This document shows, in pieces, positions 35,542 to 44,564 of a stretch of DNA of 64,000 bases. Each line of letters begins with the position of its first letter. Positions within the stretch are counted from its first letter, which is position 1. The notes beneath the pieces are model-generated. The model saw only the letters and a list, made by a program, of their open reading frames with translations. It was not told the DNA's origin and searched no databases. Position numbers and translations under genes: made by a program. This stretch comes from Bin52 sp965243345 (GTDB taxonomy: Bacteria; Pseudomonadota; Alphaproteobacteria; Thalassobaculales; Thalassobaculaceae), in the NCBI GenBank assembly GCA_965243345.1, contig CBDEUR010000003.1, positions 310,001 through 374,000 of the forward strand, written 5' to 3'.

Positions 35542-36404
35542 GCGGCGGACTGCTCGCCGCGATCATCGTCCTCGTGCTCGCGTCCTGCGGTCCGGTTCCG
35601 CAACCGTTCCGGACCGAGGGCCTCTCGCGGCTCGACAACCCGCTGCTCACGGTCCCCGGGGGGGAGGGCGTGTTTGTCGCCACCGTGGAGGGGCCGGAGG
35701 GGTGGGTCGGACAAGCGCTTGCGACCGCGATGTCAACGGCGCTGCGCAGCCACGGTGTGGTTGCCGGCTCCCGCTGGGCCAACCGGAACGCGCTCGAGCT
35801 TCGTGGTGTCGGCTACCAGCAGCTGCACCACGACCGGCCGGGTGAACTGGTCATGCTGTGGTCGCTTGTGCGCCACGACGGCACGGTCGTGCGCGAGTTC
35901 GAAACCCGTGACACGCCGCCGACGGCGTTCTGGAGCGAGCCGACGGCGCCGGTGTTCCGGGCGGTTGCCGATCGGATCGCCCGCCAGGTGGTGAACCGGA
36001 TTCGCGCCGACGGGCTCCCGCCACTGCGTCTCGCCTTCATCCCGCGGGCCGGGATGCCCGACGGGCGGGGTTCGGCACTTGCGCGCGAGATGGGCCGGTC
36101 GCTCGCCGGGACCGGCCTCGTCGTGGTGGCAGGGGCCGGGGATGCGGACCTGCTCATCTGGCCGCGCGTCACGGTGATGGCGCTCGCGGGCGGCAGGATG
36201 AGTGTCGCGATTGCCTGGATGGCCCGGGACCGCTCGGGTGCGTCGATCGCACGGATCGATCAGCAGGACGTACTGGACGCCGGAACCGTCGAAAACCGCT
36301 GGGACGACGTGGCCGGCGAGATTGCCCGCGCCGCGACGGACGCCCTGGCCGGACTTGTACGCTCCTGGCGTGCCGCGGCGCCCGGGCACCCGGGCGGATC
36401 CTGA
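35526..36404 (+). CDS. Putative lipoprotein of unknown function
   Basis: 292-residue protein that I do not recognise. It has a lipoprotein signal peptide: hydrophobic stretch, then lipobox LASC with Cys 21 counted from ATG 35526 (GTG 35511 is an alternative start). The mature part has alternating strand and helix text, a Trp-containing segment HHDRPGELVMLWSLVRHDG, and no membrane segment or known catalytic motif. Residue after Cys is Gly, so outer-membrane sorting is expected. Lies between the M24 gene and prs on the same strand; lgt is four genes upstream. Confidence 0.72.
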   Translation: MRAAVGGGLLAAIIVLVLASCGPVPQPFRTEGLSRLDNPLLTVPGGEGVFVATVEGPEGWVGQALATAMSTALRSHGVVAGSRWANRNALELRGVGYQQLHHDRPGELVMLWSLVRHDGTVVREFETRDTPPTAFWSEPTAPVFRAVADRIARQVVNRIRADGLPPLRLAFIPRAGMPDGRGSALAREMGRSLAGTGLVVVAGAGDADLLIWPRVTVMALAGGRMSVAIAWMARDRSGASIARIDQQDVLDAGTVENRWDDVAGEIARAATDALAGLVRSWRAAAPGHPGGS

Positions 36405-36430
36405 CGGCCGGCCGCGCGGTGTCTTGGTGC

Positions 36431-36460
36431 TTGCGCGGAATCTTGTTGCACTGATATGAA
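36431..36460 (+). promoter_or_regulatory. Sigma70-type promoter candidate for prs
   Basis: TTGCGC (36431-36436), 18 bases, then TATGAA (36455-36460), 70 bases before the prs start. Both hexamers are fair matches and this is one of the few AT-leaning spots in the gap. Confidence 0.42.
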
Positions 36461-36529
36461 CCCGCCCGAACCCGGCGTTTCGGTAACAGCGGGTGTGCCT
36501 GTCCTCGAGGGTCCGTTCAACCCAGTGGC

Positions 36530-37489
36530 ATGACGATGAAGATCCTCTCCTGCAACAGCAACCGTCCGCTCGCCGAGGCCATCTCCGCCTACCTGACCCT
36601 GCCGCTGACCAAGGCGGAAGTCAGGCGGTTTTCCGACATGGAGGTGTTTGTCGAGATCCAGGAAAACGTCCGTGGCGAGGACGTGTTCGTCATCCAGTCG
36701 ACGTCCTATCCGGCAAACGACAACCTGATGGAACTGCTGGTGACCCTGGACGCCCTGAAACGGGGGTCGGCCAGGCGGATCACCGCTGTCGTCCCCTACT
36801 ACGGGTACGCCCGCCAGGACCGGAAGTCGGGACCGCGAACCCCGATTTCCGCGAAGCTGGTTGCCAACCTGATCACCGTGGCCGGCGCCGACCGGGTCCT
36901 GACACTGGACCTGCATGCCGGACAGATCCAGGGGTTCTTCGACATCCCCACCGACAACCTGTTCGCGGCCCCCGTCTTCAACCTCGATATCCGGAAGCGC
37001 TACGGTGACCGGCAGATCGTCATCGTCTCTCCCGATGTCGGCGGCGTGATCCGGGCCCGGGCGCTGGCGCGGAGCCTCGACGCCGATCTCGCCATCATCG
37101 ACAAGCGGCGCGAGAGGGCCGGCGTCTCCGAGGTGATGAACATCATCGGCGATGTGGCGGACCGGCACTGCATCCTGGTCGACGACATCGTCGATTCCGG
37201 CGGGACCCTGTGCAATGCCGCGGAGGCGCTTGTAACCGCCGGCGGCCTGTCGGTCTCCGCCTATGTCAGCCACGGCGTCCTCTCGGGCGGCGCCGTCGCC
37301 CGGGTCTCGTCCTCTCCGCTGACCGAACTGGTGACCACCGACAGCATCAGGACCACCGAGGCGATGCGGGTCGCGGGCAACATGCGCCAGATCACCATCG
37401 CGCCGCTGCTCGGAGAGGCAATCCGCAGCATCGCCCAGTCCCGGTCCGTCTCGCGACTGTTCAACTACCAGAACGGCGAGAAGCCCTGA
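36530..37489 (+). CDS. prs: Ribose-phosphate pyrophosphokinase
   Basis: 319-residue enzyme making PRPP from ribose 5-phosphate and ATP, feeding nucleotide, histidine and tryptophan synthesis. Conserved parts: FSDMEVFVEIQENVRGEDVF, YYGYARQDRK, the PRPP synthase signature around TLDLHAGQIQGFFDIP, and the ribose-phosphate loop VDDIVDSGGTLCNAA. The start is ATG 36530 or ATG 36536; no clear ribosome site helps, GAGGG lies 17 bases away. Length normal for the class I bacterial enzyme. Confidence 0.96.
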   Translation: MTMKILSCNSNRPLAEAISAYLTLPLTKAEVRRFSDMEVFVEIQENVRGEDVFVIQSTSYPANDNLMELLVTLDALKRGSARRITAVVPYYGYARQDRKSGPRTPISAKLVANLITVAGADRVLTLDLHAGQIQGFFDIPTDNLFAAPVFNLDIRKRYGDRQIVIVSPDVGGVIRARALARSLDADLAIIDKRRERAGVSEVMNIIGDVADRHCILVDDIVDSGGTLCNAAEALVTAGGLSVSAYVSHGVLSGGAVARVSSSPLTELVTTDSIRTTEAMRVAGNMRQITIAPLLGEAIRSIAQSRSVSRLFNYQNGEKP

Positions 37490-37597
37490 GCGGCCGTTCG
37501 GTCACTCGCCTGTGGACGAGGGGCCGCCGCTGCATTATGTTCCGCGCCGCGCGGGGTGATCCCCCGTGCTCCACCCAGCATCTCCCGGGAGGGATCC

Positions 37598-38233
37598 ATG
37601 GCAGAGACAGCAGTTCTGGCTGCCAGCGTTCGTTCAAGGACCGGAAAGGGCGCTGCGCGCGCAACCCGGCGCGCCGGACGCGTTCCCGCCGTGGTCTATG
37701 GCAATGACCAGTCTCCGGTTTCGATCTCTCTCGAAGACAGGGAACTGCGGCGTCACCTGAATTCCGGGGGGTTCTTCAACACTGTCTTCGATCTCTCGAT
37801 CGACGGCGAGACCAGCCGGGTCCTGCCGCGCGACGTGCAGCTGCACCCGGTCACCGACGTACCCGAACACGTCGACTTCCTGCGGGTCGGCGGCTCGAGC
37901 ACCGTCACGGTCGAGGTTCCCGTGGAGTTCCTGAACGAGGAAGACTGTCCGGGCCTTCGCGCCGGCGGTGTGCTGAACGTGGTCCGCTACGCGGTCGAGG
38001 TGTCCTGTCGCGCAGATGCGATCCCCGCATCGATCCGGCTTGACCTCGGCGAGGCCGAGCTCGGTGACAGCCTGCATATCAGTGCGGTGACCCTGCCTGA
38101 CGGCGTGACCCCGACCATCACCGACCGCGACTTCACCATTGCCACCATCGTGGTCCCGAGCGTGGTTGCGAGCGATCAGGAGGAGGCGGAGGACGAGGAC
38201 GAGGAAGAGGAGGAAGTGGAGGCCACCGAGTAG
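37598..38233 (+). CDS. rplY: 50S ribosomal protein L25, long (CTC) form
   Basis: 211-residue L25/CTC-type 5S-rRNA-binding protein. N-terminal L25 domain (to about 95) with GKGAARATRRAGRVPAVVYGND, then the CTC C-terminal beta domain. The end, from about residue 190, is a run of Asp and Glu (EEAEDEDEEEEEVEATE), longer and more acidic than in most relatives I recall. Start ATG 37598 with GGGAGGGA. Followed 33 bases later by pth, the usual order. Confidence 0.94.
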   Translation: MAETAVLAASVRSRTGKGAARATRRAGRVPAVVYGNDQSPVSISLEDRELRRHLNSGGFFNTVFDLSIDGETSRVLPRDVQLHPVTDVPEHVDFLRVGGSSTVTVEVPVEFLNEEDCPGLRAGGVLNVVRYAVEVSCRADAIPASIRLDLGEAELGDSLHISAVTLPDGVTPTITDRDFTIATIVVPSVVASDQEEAEDEDEEEEEVEATE

Positions 38234-38266
38234 CCCTCGGTTGCTGCCCCCTCTGCTGACGGCGCC

Positions 38267-38878
38267 ATGTTGCTTCTTGTCGGGCTCGGAAACCCGGGCG
38301 CGAGCTACGCCGGCCACCGCCACAACATAGGCTTCATGGCCATCGACGAGCTGGCGCGCTGGCACGGGTTCGGCCCGTTCCGCAGGCGGTTCGGCGGGCT
38401 CTACTGCGACGGCGTGCTCGACGGCCGCCGGGTCAGGTTGCTCAAGCCCCAGACATACATGAACGAGTCCGGCCGCTCGGTCGGCGAAGCGGTGCGCTAC
38501 TACGGCCTGCGCGTCGCGCATGTCTACGTACTCTACGACGAGATCGACCTGGTGCCGGGAAAGTGCAGGGTGAAGATCGGCGGCGGTTCCGGCGGCCATA
38601 ACGGTATCCGCAGTATCGAGCGGCACGTCGGCAAGGATTTCTGGCGCGTCCGTCTCGGTGTCGGGCACCCCGGCCACAAGGACAGGGTGCGCCGCTACGT
38701 GCTGCAGGACTTCTCCCGGGCCGAACGCGACGGCTGGTTGCCGACCCTGCTCGATGCGGTCGCGCGCAACGCGCTACTGCTGGCGCGCGGCGAGGAGAAC
38801 GCCTTCATGAGCCGGGTGGCCCACGCCGTGTTTCCCCCTCCGCCACGGCCATCGCCCCCGGTCCCGGGAGAACAGTGA
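38267..38878 (+). CDS. pth: Peptidyl-tRNA hydrolase
   Basis: 203-residue enzyme that frees tRNAs from dropped-off peptidyl-tRNA. Catalytic residues are visible: Asn in LGNPGASYAGHRHNIGF with the catalytic His, Asn in KPQTYMNESG, and Asp in LYDEIDLVPG. GGSGGHNGIRSIERHVG and LGVGHPGHKDRVRRYVL complete the family pattern. Start ATG 38267. A Pro-rich tail of 12 residues ends the protein. Sits directly before ychF (3-base gap). Confidence 0.96.
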   Translation: MLLLVGLGNPGASYAGHRHNIGFMAIDELARWHGFGPFRRRFGGLYCDGVLDGRRVRLLKPQTYMNESGRSVGEAVRYYGLRVAHVYVLYDEIDLVPGKCRVKIGGGSGGHNGIRSIERHVGKDFWRVRLGVGHPGHKDRVRRYVLQDFSRAERDGWLPTLLDAVARNALLLARGEENAFMSRVAHAVFPPPPRPSPPVPGEQ

Positions 38879-38881
38879 ACC

Positions 38882-39985
38882 ATGGGTCTTGTCTGTGGCA
38901 TCGTCGGCCTTCCCAATGTCGGCAAGTCCACGCTGTTCAACGCGCTGACCAGGACCGCGGCGGCGGAGGCTGCCAACTACCCGTTCTGCACCATCGAGCC
39001 CAACGCCGGGCGGGTGGCGGTTCCGGATGCCCGGCTTGAGGCCATCGCCCGGCTGACGGGGTCTGCCGCCGTGATCCCGACCTTCCTCGACTTCGTCGAC
39101 ATCGCCGGCCTGGTGCGGGGCGCGAGCAGGGGAGAAGGTCTCGGCAACCGGTTTCTCGGTGCGATCCGGGAGGCCGATGCCATCGTCCATGTCCTGCGGT
39201 GCTTCGAGGACGGCGAGGTGGCGCACGTCGAGGGAACCGCGGAGCCGCTGCGCGACGCGGAGACGGTCGAAACCGAACTGATGCTGGCGGACCTCGAGAG
39301 CCTCGAGCGACGCTCCGAGATGCTTGGCAGGCGGGTGCGTGGCGGTGACAAGGAGGCACGGGAGCTCTTCGCGGTGGTGGACCGGCTGGCCGGGGTCCTG
39401 GGCGAGGGACGTGAGGCACGCCTGGTCACCGACTGGAGCCCGCGGGAGGCAGCTCTCGTGCACGGTCTCAACCTGCTCACGGCAAAACCGGTGCTCTACG
39501 TGTGCAACGTCGCCGAGAAGGATGCCGCGGGCGGCTGCGCGGCGAGCGAGGCGGTCGCCGGCATGGCCCGGAGCCGGAACGCGGAATCCGTCGTGATCTC
39601 GGCAGCGATCGAGGCCGAGATCGCACAGCTGACCGACCCCGGTGAGCGCACCGAGTTCCTTGACGGTCTCGGGCTGGCTGAACCCGGGCTCGACCGGCTG
39701 ATCCGGGCGGGCTACCGGTTGCTCGACCTCATCACCTTCTTTACCACCGGTCCCAAGGAGACCCGCGCCTGGACCCTGCCGCGCGGCGAGACCGCAGTGC
39801 GGGCAGGCGGTATCATCCACAGCGATTTCGAGCGCGGCTTCATCCGCGCCGAAACGGTTTCCGCCGGTGAATTTCTTGATCTCGGCGGAGAGCAACAGGC
39901 GAGGGACTCCGGCCGCATGCGGTCGGAGGGCGCGACCTACAGGGTCCAGGACGGGGACATCCTGCGCATCCGTTTCAATGTCTGA
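38882..39985 (+). CDS. ychF: Redox-regulated ATPase YchF (Obg-like)
   Basis: 367-residue P-loop ATPase of the Obg/TRAFAC class that prefers ATP to GTP and associates with ribosomes. P-loop GLPNVGKSTLFNALT near residue 8, switch II DFVDIAGLVRGASRGEGLGNRFL, coiled-coil insert, and the C-terminal TGS domain with RGETAVRAGGIIHSDFERGFIRAE and the ending GDILRIRFNV. The G4 motif has NVAEKD rather than NKxD, as expected of ATP specificity. Start ATG 38882; follows pth. Confidence 0.96.
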   Translation: MGLVCGIVGLPNVGKSTLFNALTRTAAAEAANYPFCTIEPNAGRVAVPDARLEAIARLTGSAAVIPTFLDFVDIAGLVRGASRGEGLGNRFLGAIREADAIVHVLRCFEDGEVAHVEGTAEPLRDAETVETELMLADLESLERRSEMLGRRVRGGDKEARELFAVVDRLAGVLGEGREARLVTDWSPREAALVHGLNLLTAKPVLYVCNVAEKDAAGGCAASEAVAGMARSRNAESVVISAAIEAEIAQLTDPGERTEFLDGLGLAEPGLDRLIRAGYRLLDLITFFTTGPKETRAWTLPRGETAVRAGGIIHSDFERGFIRAETVSAGEFLDLGGEQQARDSGRMRSEGATYRVQDGDILRIRFNV

Positions 39986-40076
39986 CTGCCGGAGCGGCGC
40001 CGTTCAGCCGTGACCGGATGTTCTCCGGCGGGCCGAATGCGCTACGATCCGGCTGACTGTCACCGGGGAGCCATTC

Positions 40077-42311
40077 ATGGAACGCATTCCGATCACCGGC
40101 TACGCCGACCGTTTCTCGCTCGCGCCGGGCGAGACCATCGCCTTCAAGGTCTCGAGCATGTCGGACCAGCCCTATACCGCCAGGCTGGTCCGGGTGATCA
40201 GCGGAGATCCGAGCCCCATGGGACCCGGATTGATCGAGGAAGACATCGACGCCTCCTTCGCCGGTACCTATTCCTCCCGGTTCCAGGCCATTAACAGCGG
40301 ATCCTGCATGCGGGCTTCGCCGGGCAATGTCCTCGATGACCACGAGAGCTGGACCGTTGCCGCCACCATATGGCCGACCACGCCGCACACCGGTGTCCAG
40401 GCGGTGGCGGGACAACTCGACAGGGACGGATGTCGCGGCCTGCTGCTCGCGGTGGGACCGAGCGGTGCCGAGGTGCATGCCGGCGACGGCACGAAACTGG
40501 CGTGCGTGGCCACAGGCCTGCCGCTTGCATCCCGGCGATGGTACCGGGTGTGGGCGAGTTTCGATGCAGCGCAGGGTGAGATACGGGTCGGCCAGGTCCC
40601 GGTGGTGCCGAGGATCGACGTCGCCGACGCCGGCGAGGCCGGGACCCGCGCCCGGGCCTGCCATGCCGCCCGGATGCCGTTCCTGGTCGCCGCGACCGGG
40701 GACGAACGCACCGAGTGGCATTTCAACGGCAAGATCGAACGCCCGTTCGTTGCCGCGGGCGCACTGGCATCGGCCGAGGTCGAGGCCATCGCCAACGGCC
40801 ATGCCCCGGCTGGCATCATCGCGGCGTGGGACTTCTCCCGGGACATCTCCGGCCCGCGGGTCCCCGACCTCGGACCGCACGGGCTTGACGGCACCCTGGT
40901 CAACCTGCCGACACGTGCGATGGCCGGCTCGGCCTGGGATGGCAGCGCCCATGACTGGACCCGCCGTCCGGCCCACTACGCCGCGGTGCATTTCCACGAC
41001 GACGACCTGCACGATTGCGGCTGGGAGACCGACTTCACCTTCACGGTCCCCTCGGACATGAGAAGCGGTGTCTACGCGGCGCGCCTGCGCACGGCCGACG
41101 GCGCCGACGACATGATCCCGTTCTTCGTCACCGCCCCCCGCGGCCGGCCGCGGAACCGGATCTGCGTGCTGATCCCGACCTACACCTACACGGTCTATGC
41201 CAACTTCGCCCGTTACAACATTGACGAGGCGATGCGGGCCCGGATCCGCGAGTGGGGCGCGAGCCCCTGGGTGCCGGACGACCACCCGCAGTTCGGACAT
41301 TCGACCTACAACCACCATACCGACGGCAGCGGCATCGCCTATTCGTCGCGGCTGCGGCCGATCCTGTCGATGCGTTCCGGCGTGATCGCCTACTGCGACA
41401 TGCCGGGCTCGGGGTGCCGCCACTTCCCGGCCGATTCCCACCTCTGGTACTGGCTCGAGACCAAGGGGTACGACTTCGACGTCATCACGGATGACGAACT
41501 GCACGACTGGGGTGTGGACGCGCTGTCAGGCTACCAGGTGGTCATGACCTGCTCGCATCCCGAGTACCACACGCCGGGGTCGCTCGACGCCCTGCAGGAC
41601 TACGTCGACCGGGGCGGCCGCCTGCTCTATCTCGGCGGCAACGGGTTCTACTGGAAGGTGGCGGTTTCCGCAGACTGGCCGGGTGCGGTCGAGATCCGCA
41701 GGGGCGAGGGCGGCATCCGTGCCTGGGCCGCGGATCCCGGGGAATACTACAATGCCTTCGACGGCACCTATGGCGGCCTGTGGCGGCGCAACGGGCGTCC
41801 GCCGCAAAGGCTTGCCGGCGTCGGGTTCAGTTCCCAGGGAGACCACGAGGGCAGCTACTACCGCAGGACGCCCGAGTCCCGCGACCCGGCCAACGCGTGG
41901 ATCTTCGAGGGCATCCAGGGTGACCTGATCGGAGACTTCGGACTCGCGGGCGGCGGTGCCGCCGGTTTCGAACTCGACCGGGCCGACACCGCCCTCGGCA
42001 CTCCGCTGAACGCCGTCGTGGTGGCCCGGTCCGAAGGCCACGGCGACGGGTTCGTGCTGGTGCCGGAGGAAATCCTGACGCATCACACCACCTGGCCCGG
42101 CGAGCCGGAACGAGACCTCATCAGGGCCGATATCGTCTGGTTCGAGACCCCGGGCGGCGGCGCGGTGTTTTCGGTCGGGTCGATCACCTTCTGCGGCAGC
42201 CTGCCGGTAGATGGCTGCGACAATCAGGTCTCGACCATGCTGGACAACGTGATCCGCAGGTTCTCGGGCAACGTGCAGTCCCCGGACGGTCAGGCAACGG
42301 CGAGCGCGTAG
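40077..42311 (+). CDS. N,N-dimethylformamidase large (beta) subunit-like protein
   Basis: 744-residue cytoplasmic protein. An N-terminal strand-rich domain is followed by a lectin/LamG-like part (about 75-260, WYRVWASFDAAQGEIRVG) and a large C-terminal domain of the dimethylformamidase type (from about 340: ICVLIPTYTYTVYANFARYN). In the Paracoccus enzyme an iron is held by two Tyr and one Glu about 41 and 81 residues apart; here Tyr380, Tyr422 and Glu496 have similar spacing (42 and 74), my own reading without an alignment. Start ATG 40077. The DMFase small subunit is not beside it, so the substrate may differ. Its 3' end overlaps the Asp-box gene by 22 bases, in opposite direction. Confidence 0.72.
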   Translation: MERIPITGYADRFSLAPGETIAFKVSSMSDQPYTARLVRVISGDPSPMGPGLIEEDIDASFAGTYSSRFQAINSGSCMRASPGNVLDDHESWTVAATIWPTTPHTGVQAVAGQLDRDGCRGLLLAVGPSGAEVHAGDGTKLACVATGLPLASRRWYRVWASFDAAQGEIRVGQVPVVPRIDVADAGEAGTRARACHAARMPFLVAATGDERTEWHFNGKIERPFVAAGALASAEVEAIANGHAPAGIIAAWDFSRDISGPRVPDLGPHGLDGTLVNLPTRAMAGSAWDGSAHDWTRRPAHYAAVHFHDDDLHDCGWETDFTFTVPSDMRSGVYAARLRTADGADDMIPFFVTAPRGRPRNRICVLIPTYTYTVYANFARYNIDEAMRARIREWGASPWVPDDHPQFGHSTYNHHTDGSGIAYSSRLRPILSMRSGVIAYCDMPGSGCRHFPADSHLWYWLETKGYDFDVITDDELHDWGVDALSGYQVVMTCSHPEYHTPGSLDALQDYVDRGGRLLYLGGNGFYWKVAVSADWPGAVEIRRGEGGIRAWAADPGEYYNAFDGTYGGLWRRNGRPPQRLAGVGFSSQGDHEGSYYRRTPESRDPANAWIFEGIQGDLIGDFGLAGGGAAGFELDRADTALGTPLNAVVVARSEGHGDGFVLVPEEILTHHTTWPGEPERDLIRADIVWFETPGGGAVFSVGSITFCGSLPVDGCDNQVSTMLDNVIRRFSGNVQSPDGQATASA

Positions 42312-43354
42312 ACTCCCTCGATCCCGTCAGGCAACGGGAATCCGGTCCAGGTCGCACCGCCGTCCTCGGTCCCGAGCACCTGGCCGCGCCGTGCCGCGCA
42401 GTAGACCCGTTCGCCGCGGGAGCGGCTCTCGGCGATGCTCATCAGCGTGCTGGTAATCTCGACGGTGTGATCGAACCGGTGCCAGCTCTCGCCGTCATCC
42501 TCGCTGCGCCAGAGCGAGCCCGCGTCGCTGTTGGCCGCGCCGGAGAGTGCGGCGTAGAGCCTGCCCGGCGCGTGAGCCGAGACCGCGACATCACGCGCGT
42601 AGGTCAGCGGCGAGTAGCGACCGATCCCCAGCTCCTGCCAGGTCGCCCCGTTGTCGCCGCTGCTGAACAGTCCCATCCGGTTCGCGAGCCATACGGTCTT
42701 CGATCCGCCGATCACCACCGCGTGCGAGTCCATCATGCCCTCGGTCTCGGTATCGCTGATGATGCGGCTCTTCAGGTGCTGCTGCTGCGACAGCGCAAGC
42801 AGCGAGGGGTTTCCGCTCTTCCAGGTCGCGCCGCCATCCGTGCTGTGCACCGTGCCGCCGACCTCGAACGCGACCTGCAGGTGGTCGGAATTGCCCGGGT
42901 CGACCGCGATCCGGACCACCCGCATCGGGAAGCTCATGTGGACGACCCCGGGCGGCAGGTCGATTGCGAGCTGCTGCCAGGACCGTCCGGCATCGCGGCT
43001 GCGGAACACCGTGTTGGCCTGGGTGCCGACGTAAAGGGTGTCGGCATCCGATGGATCGGGGCAGATCGACCAGACGACACGGTGTTCGGCCGCCGTTCCG
43101 TCGGGCAGGGGGCGCGCCTCCCATGTCTCGCCGCCATCGCCCGACCGGTAGGGGCCATGCTGGGTTCCGGCCCAGACGGTATCGTGGTCCCTGGGGTCGA
43201 TCACCAGGGCCCGCACCTCGACGCCGTCGGGCAGGCCGGAGCGCAGCGATGTCCAGCTGCCTGTGGAGGCGTCAAGTCCGAAAAGGCCGTTGGCTCGTGA
43301 ATCGTCGGCCGCGGCGCGCCACTGTCCGGCGCCGGCAAAGACGGTAAATCCCAT
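42290..43354 (-). CDS. Asp-box (BNR/sortilin-type) beta-propeller protein
   Basis: 354-residue soluble protein made of repeats carrying six Asp-box motifs (S-x-D-x-G-x-x-W): SGDGGETW, SRDAGRSW, STDGGATW, SGDNGATW, SEDDGESW and TEDGGATW. They imply a six- to seven-bladed propeller like sialidase/VPS10-type folds, but sialidase active-site arginines are not evident. No signal peptide is seen. Start ATG 43354 has GGGGGA 6 bases upstream; ATG 43360 is less well spaced. Third gene of the minus-strand operon MDR-OYE-propeller (14-base gap). Enzyme or binding role is unknown. Confidence 0.82.
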   Translation of the reverse strand: MGFTVFAGAGQWRAAADDSRANGLFGLDASTGSWTSLRSGLPDGVEVRALVIDPRDHDTVWAGTQHGPYRSGDGGETWEARPLPDGTAAEHRVVWSICPDPSDADTLYVGTQANTVFRSRDAGRSWQQLAIDLPPGVVHMSFPMRVVRIAVDPGNSDHLQVAFEVGGTVHSTDGGATWKSGNPSLLALSQQQHLKSRIISDTETEGMMDSHAVVIGGSKTVWLANRMGLFSSGDNGATWQELGIGRYSPLTYARDVAVSAHAPGRLYAALSGAANSDAGSLWRSEDDGESWHRFDHTVEITSTLMSIAESRSRGERVYCAARRGQVLGTEDGGATWTGFPLPDGIEGVYALAVA

Positions 43355-43368
43355 GATCATTCCCCCGG

Positions 43369-44526
43369 TCAGGCGCGGGCGCCGGCATTCAGCTCGGCGC
43401 GGCGCACGATGGCCCAGCGATACTGTTCCGGCCAGTCCCCAAGGTCGTCGCCGCTTCCCAGGGCTTCCGCCGCATGCAGGGCCCAGAACGGATTGTACAT
43501 GAGCTCCCGGCCGATCGCGACCAGGTCGGCCCGGCCGCCCGCGACGATCTCCTCGGCCTGGCGTGCGTCAACGATCCGTCCCACCGCCATGGTCTTGATG
43601 CCGGCCTCGCGCCGGAGCTGTTCCGCGTAGGGGACCTGGAAGCCGAGCGGCCGTTCGCCGCCCGACCGGGCCGGAGTTCCGTCGTCCCGGGCCCGAAAGG
43701 CCGGGGCGCCGGCGATTCCGCCCGCGGAACAGTCGACCACGTCGACACCGCGTTCCCGGAGTTCGCGCGCAAGCACCACGCTGTCCTCGATCGTCCAGCC
43801 GTTGTTGTCGACGGCCGACAGGCGGAAGAACAGCGGCAGTTCGTCCGGCCAGGCGTGGCGCACGGCCTCCGTGACCTCGAGCGCGAACCGCATGCGCCCG
43901 GCCAGGTCGCCACCGTAGCGGTCGTTGCGCCGGTTGCTGAGCGGAGAGAGGAAACTGTGGATCAGGTACCCGTGGGCGCCGTGAATCTCGAGCACCCTGA
44001 ACCCGGCCTGCGAGGCCCGCACGGCAGATGCGGCGAAGGCCTCGACGATGCCGGCGATCTCGCCGGTACCAAGCGGGTGCGGCGTCGGCCAGCCATCCGC
44101 CAGCGGAACTTCCGACGGGCCGACGATCCGCCAGGGGTCGTCACCCCAGCTGGTGTCGTCCATGGCCAGCGGCTGTCCTCCTGCCCAGGGCGGGCTCGCG
44201 GATGCCTTGCGTCCGGCATGGGCGATCTGGAGCCCGGGGACCGCGCCCATCGAACTGATGAAGCCGGTCACGGGCTTCAGCGCCTCGGCCTGCTCGTCGG
44301 TCCAGATCCCGAGGCACCGCGGGGTGATCCGGCCCCGCGGCTCGACGGCGGTGGCCTCGGCGAATACCAGCCCGACACCACCGCGGGCAAAGGCGCTCAG
44401 ATGGGCGAACTGCCAGTCGGTCGCGGTGCCCCGGTCAGCCGAGTACATGCACAGCGGCGAGAGGACGACCCGGTTCGGCAGGGTGACGCCCCGCAGCGTC
44501 AGCGACGAAAACAGGCGTGAGGTCAT
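43369..44526 (-). CDS. NADH:flavin oxidoreductase, old yellow enzyme of the YqjM class
   Basis: 385-residue FMN ene-reductase (TIM barrel). Start ATG 44526; the frame continues upstream but as Arg/Pro-rich nonsense. The YqjM-type Cys 26 in VVLSPLCMYSADRG tunes the FMN. The substrate-binding H-x-x-H pair is IHGAHG (H182, H185), followed by SFLSPLSNRRNDRYGG. The C-terminus ADLVAIGRELMYNPFWALHAA is typical. It reduces activated C=C bonds with NAD(P)H. Middle gene between an MDR and a propeller protein. Confidence 0.92.
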   Translation of the reverse strand: MTSRLFSSLTLRGVTLPNRVVLSPLCMYSADRGTATDWQFAHLSAFARGGVGLVFAEATAVEPRGRITPRCLGIWTDEQAEALKPVTGFISSMGAVPGLQIAHAGRKASASPPWAGGQPLAMDDTSWGDDPWRIVGPSEVPLADGWPTPHPLGTGEIAGIVEAFAASAVRASQAGFRVLEIHGAHGYLIHSFLSPLSNRRNDRYGGDLAGRMRFALEVTEAVRHAWPDELPLFFRLSAVDNNGWTIEDSVVLARELRERGVDVVDCSAGGIAGAPAFRARDDGTPARSGGERPLGFQVPYAEQLRREAGIKTMAVGRIVDARQAEEIVAGGRADLVAIGRELMYNPFWALHAAEALGSGDDLGDWPEQYRWAIVRRAELNAGARA

Positions 44527-44564
44527 GACGGCATGGTCCCCGGTGAGCAGGTGGCAGGGCGCTC

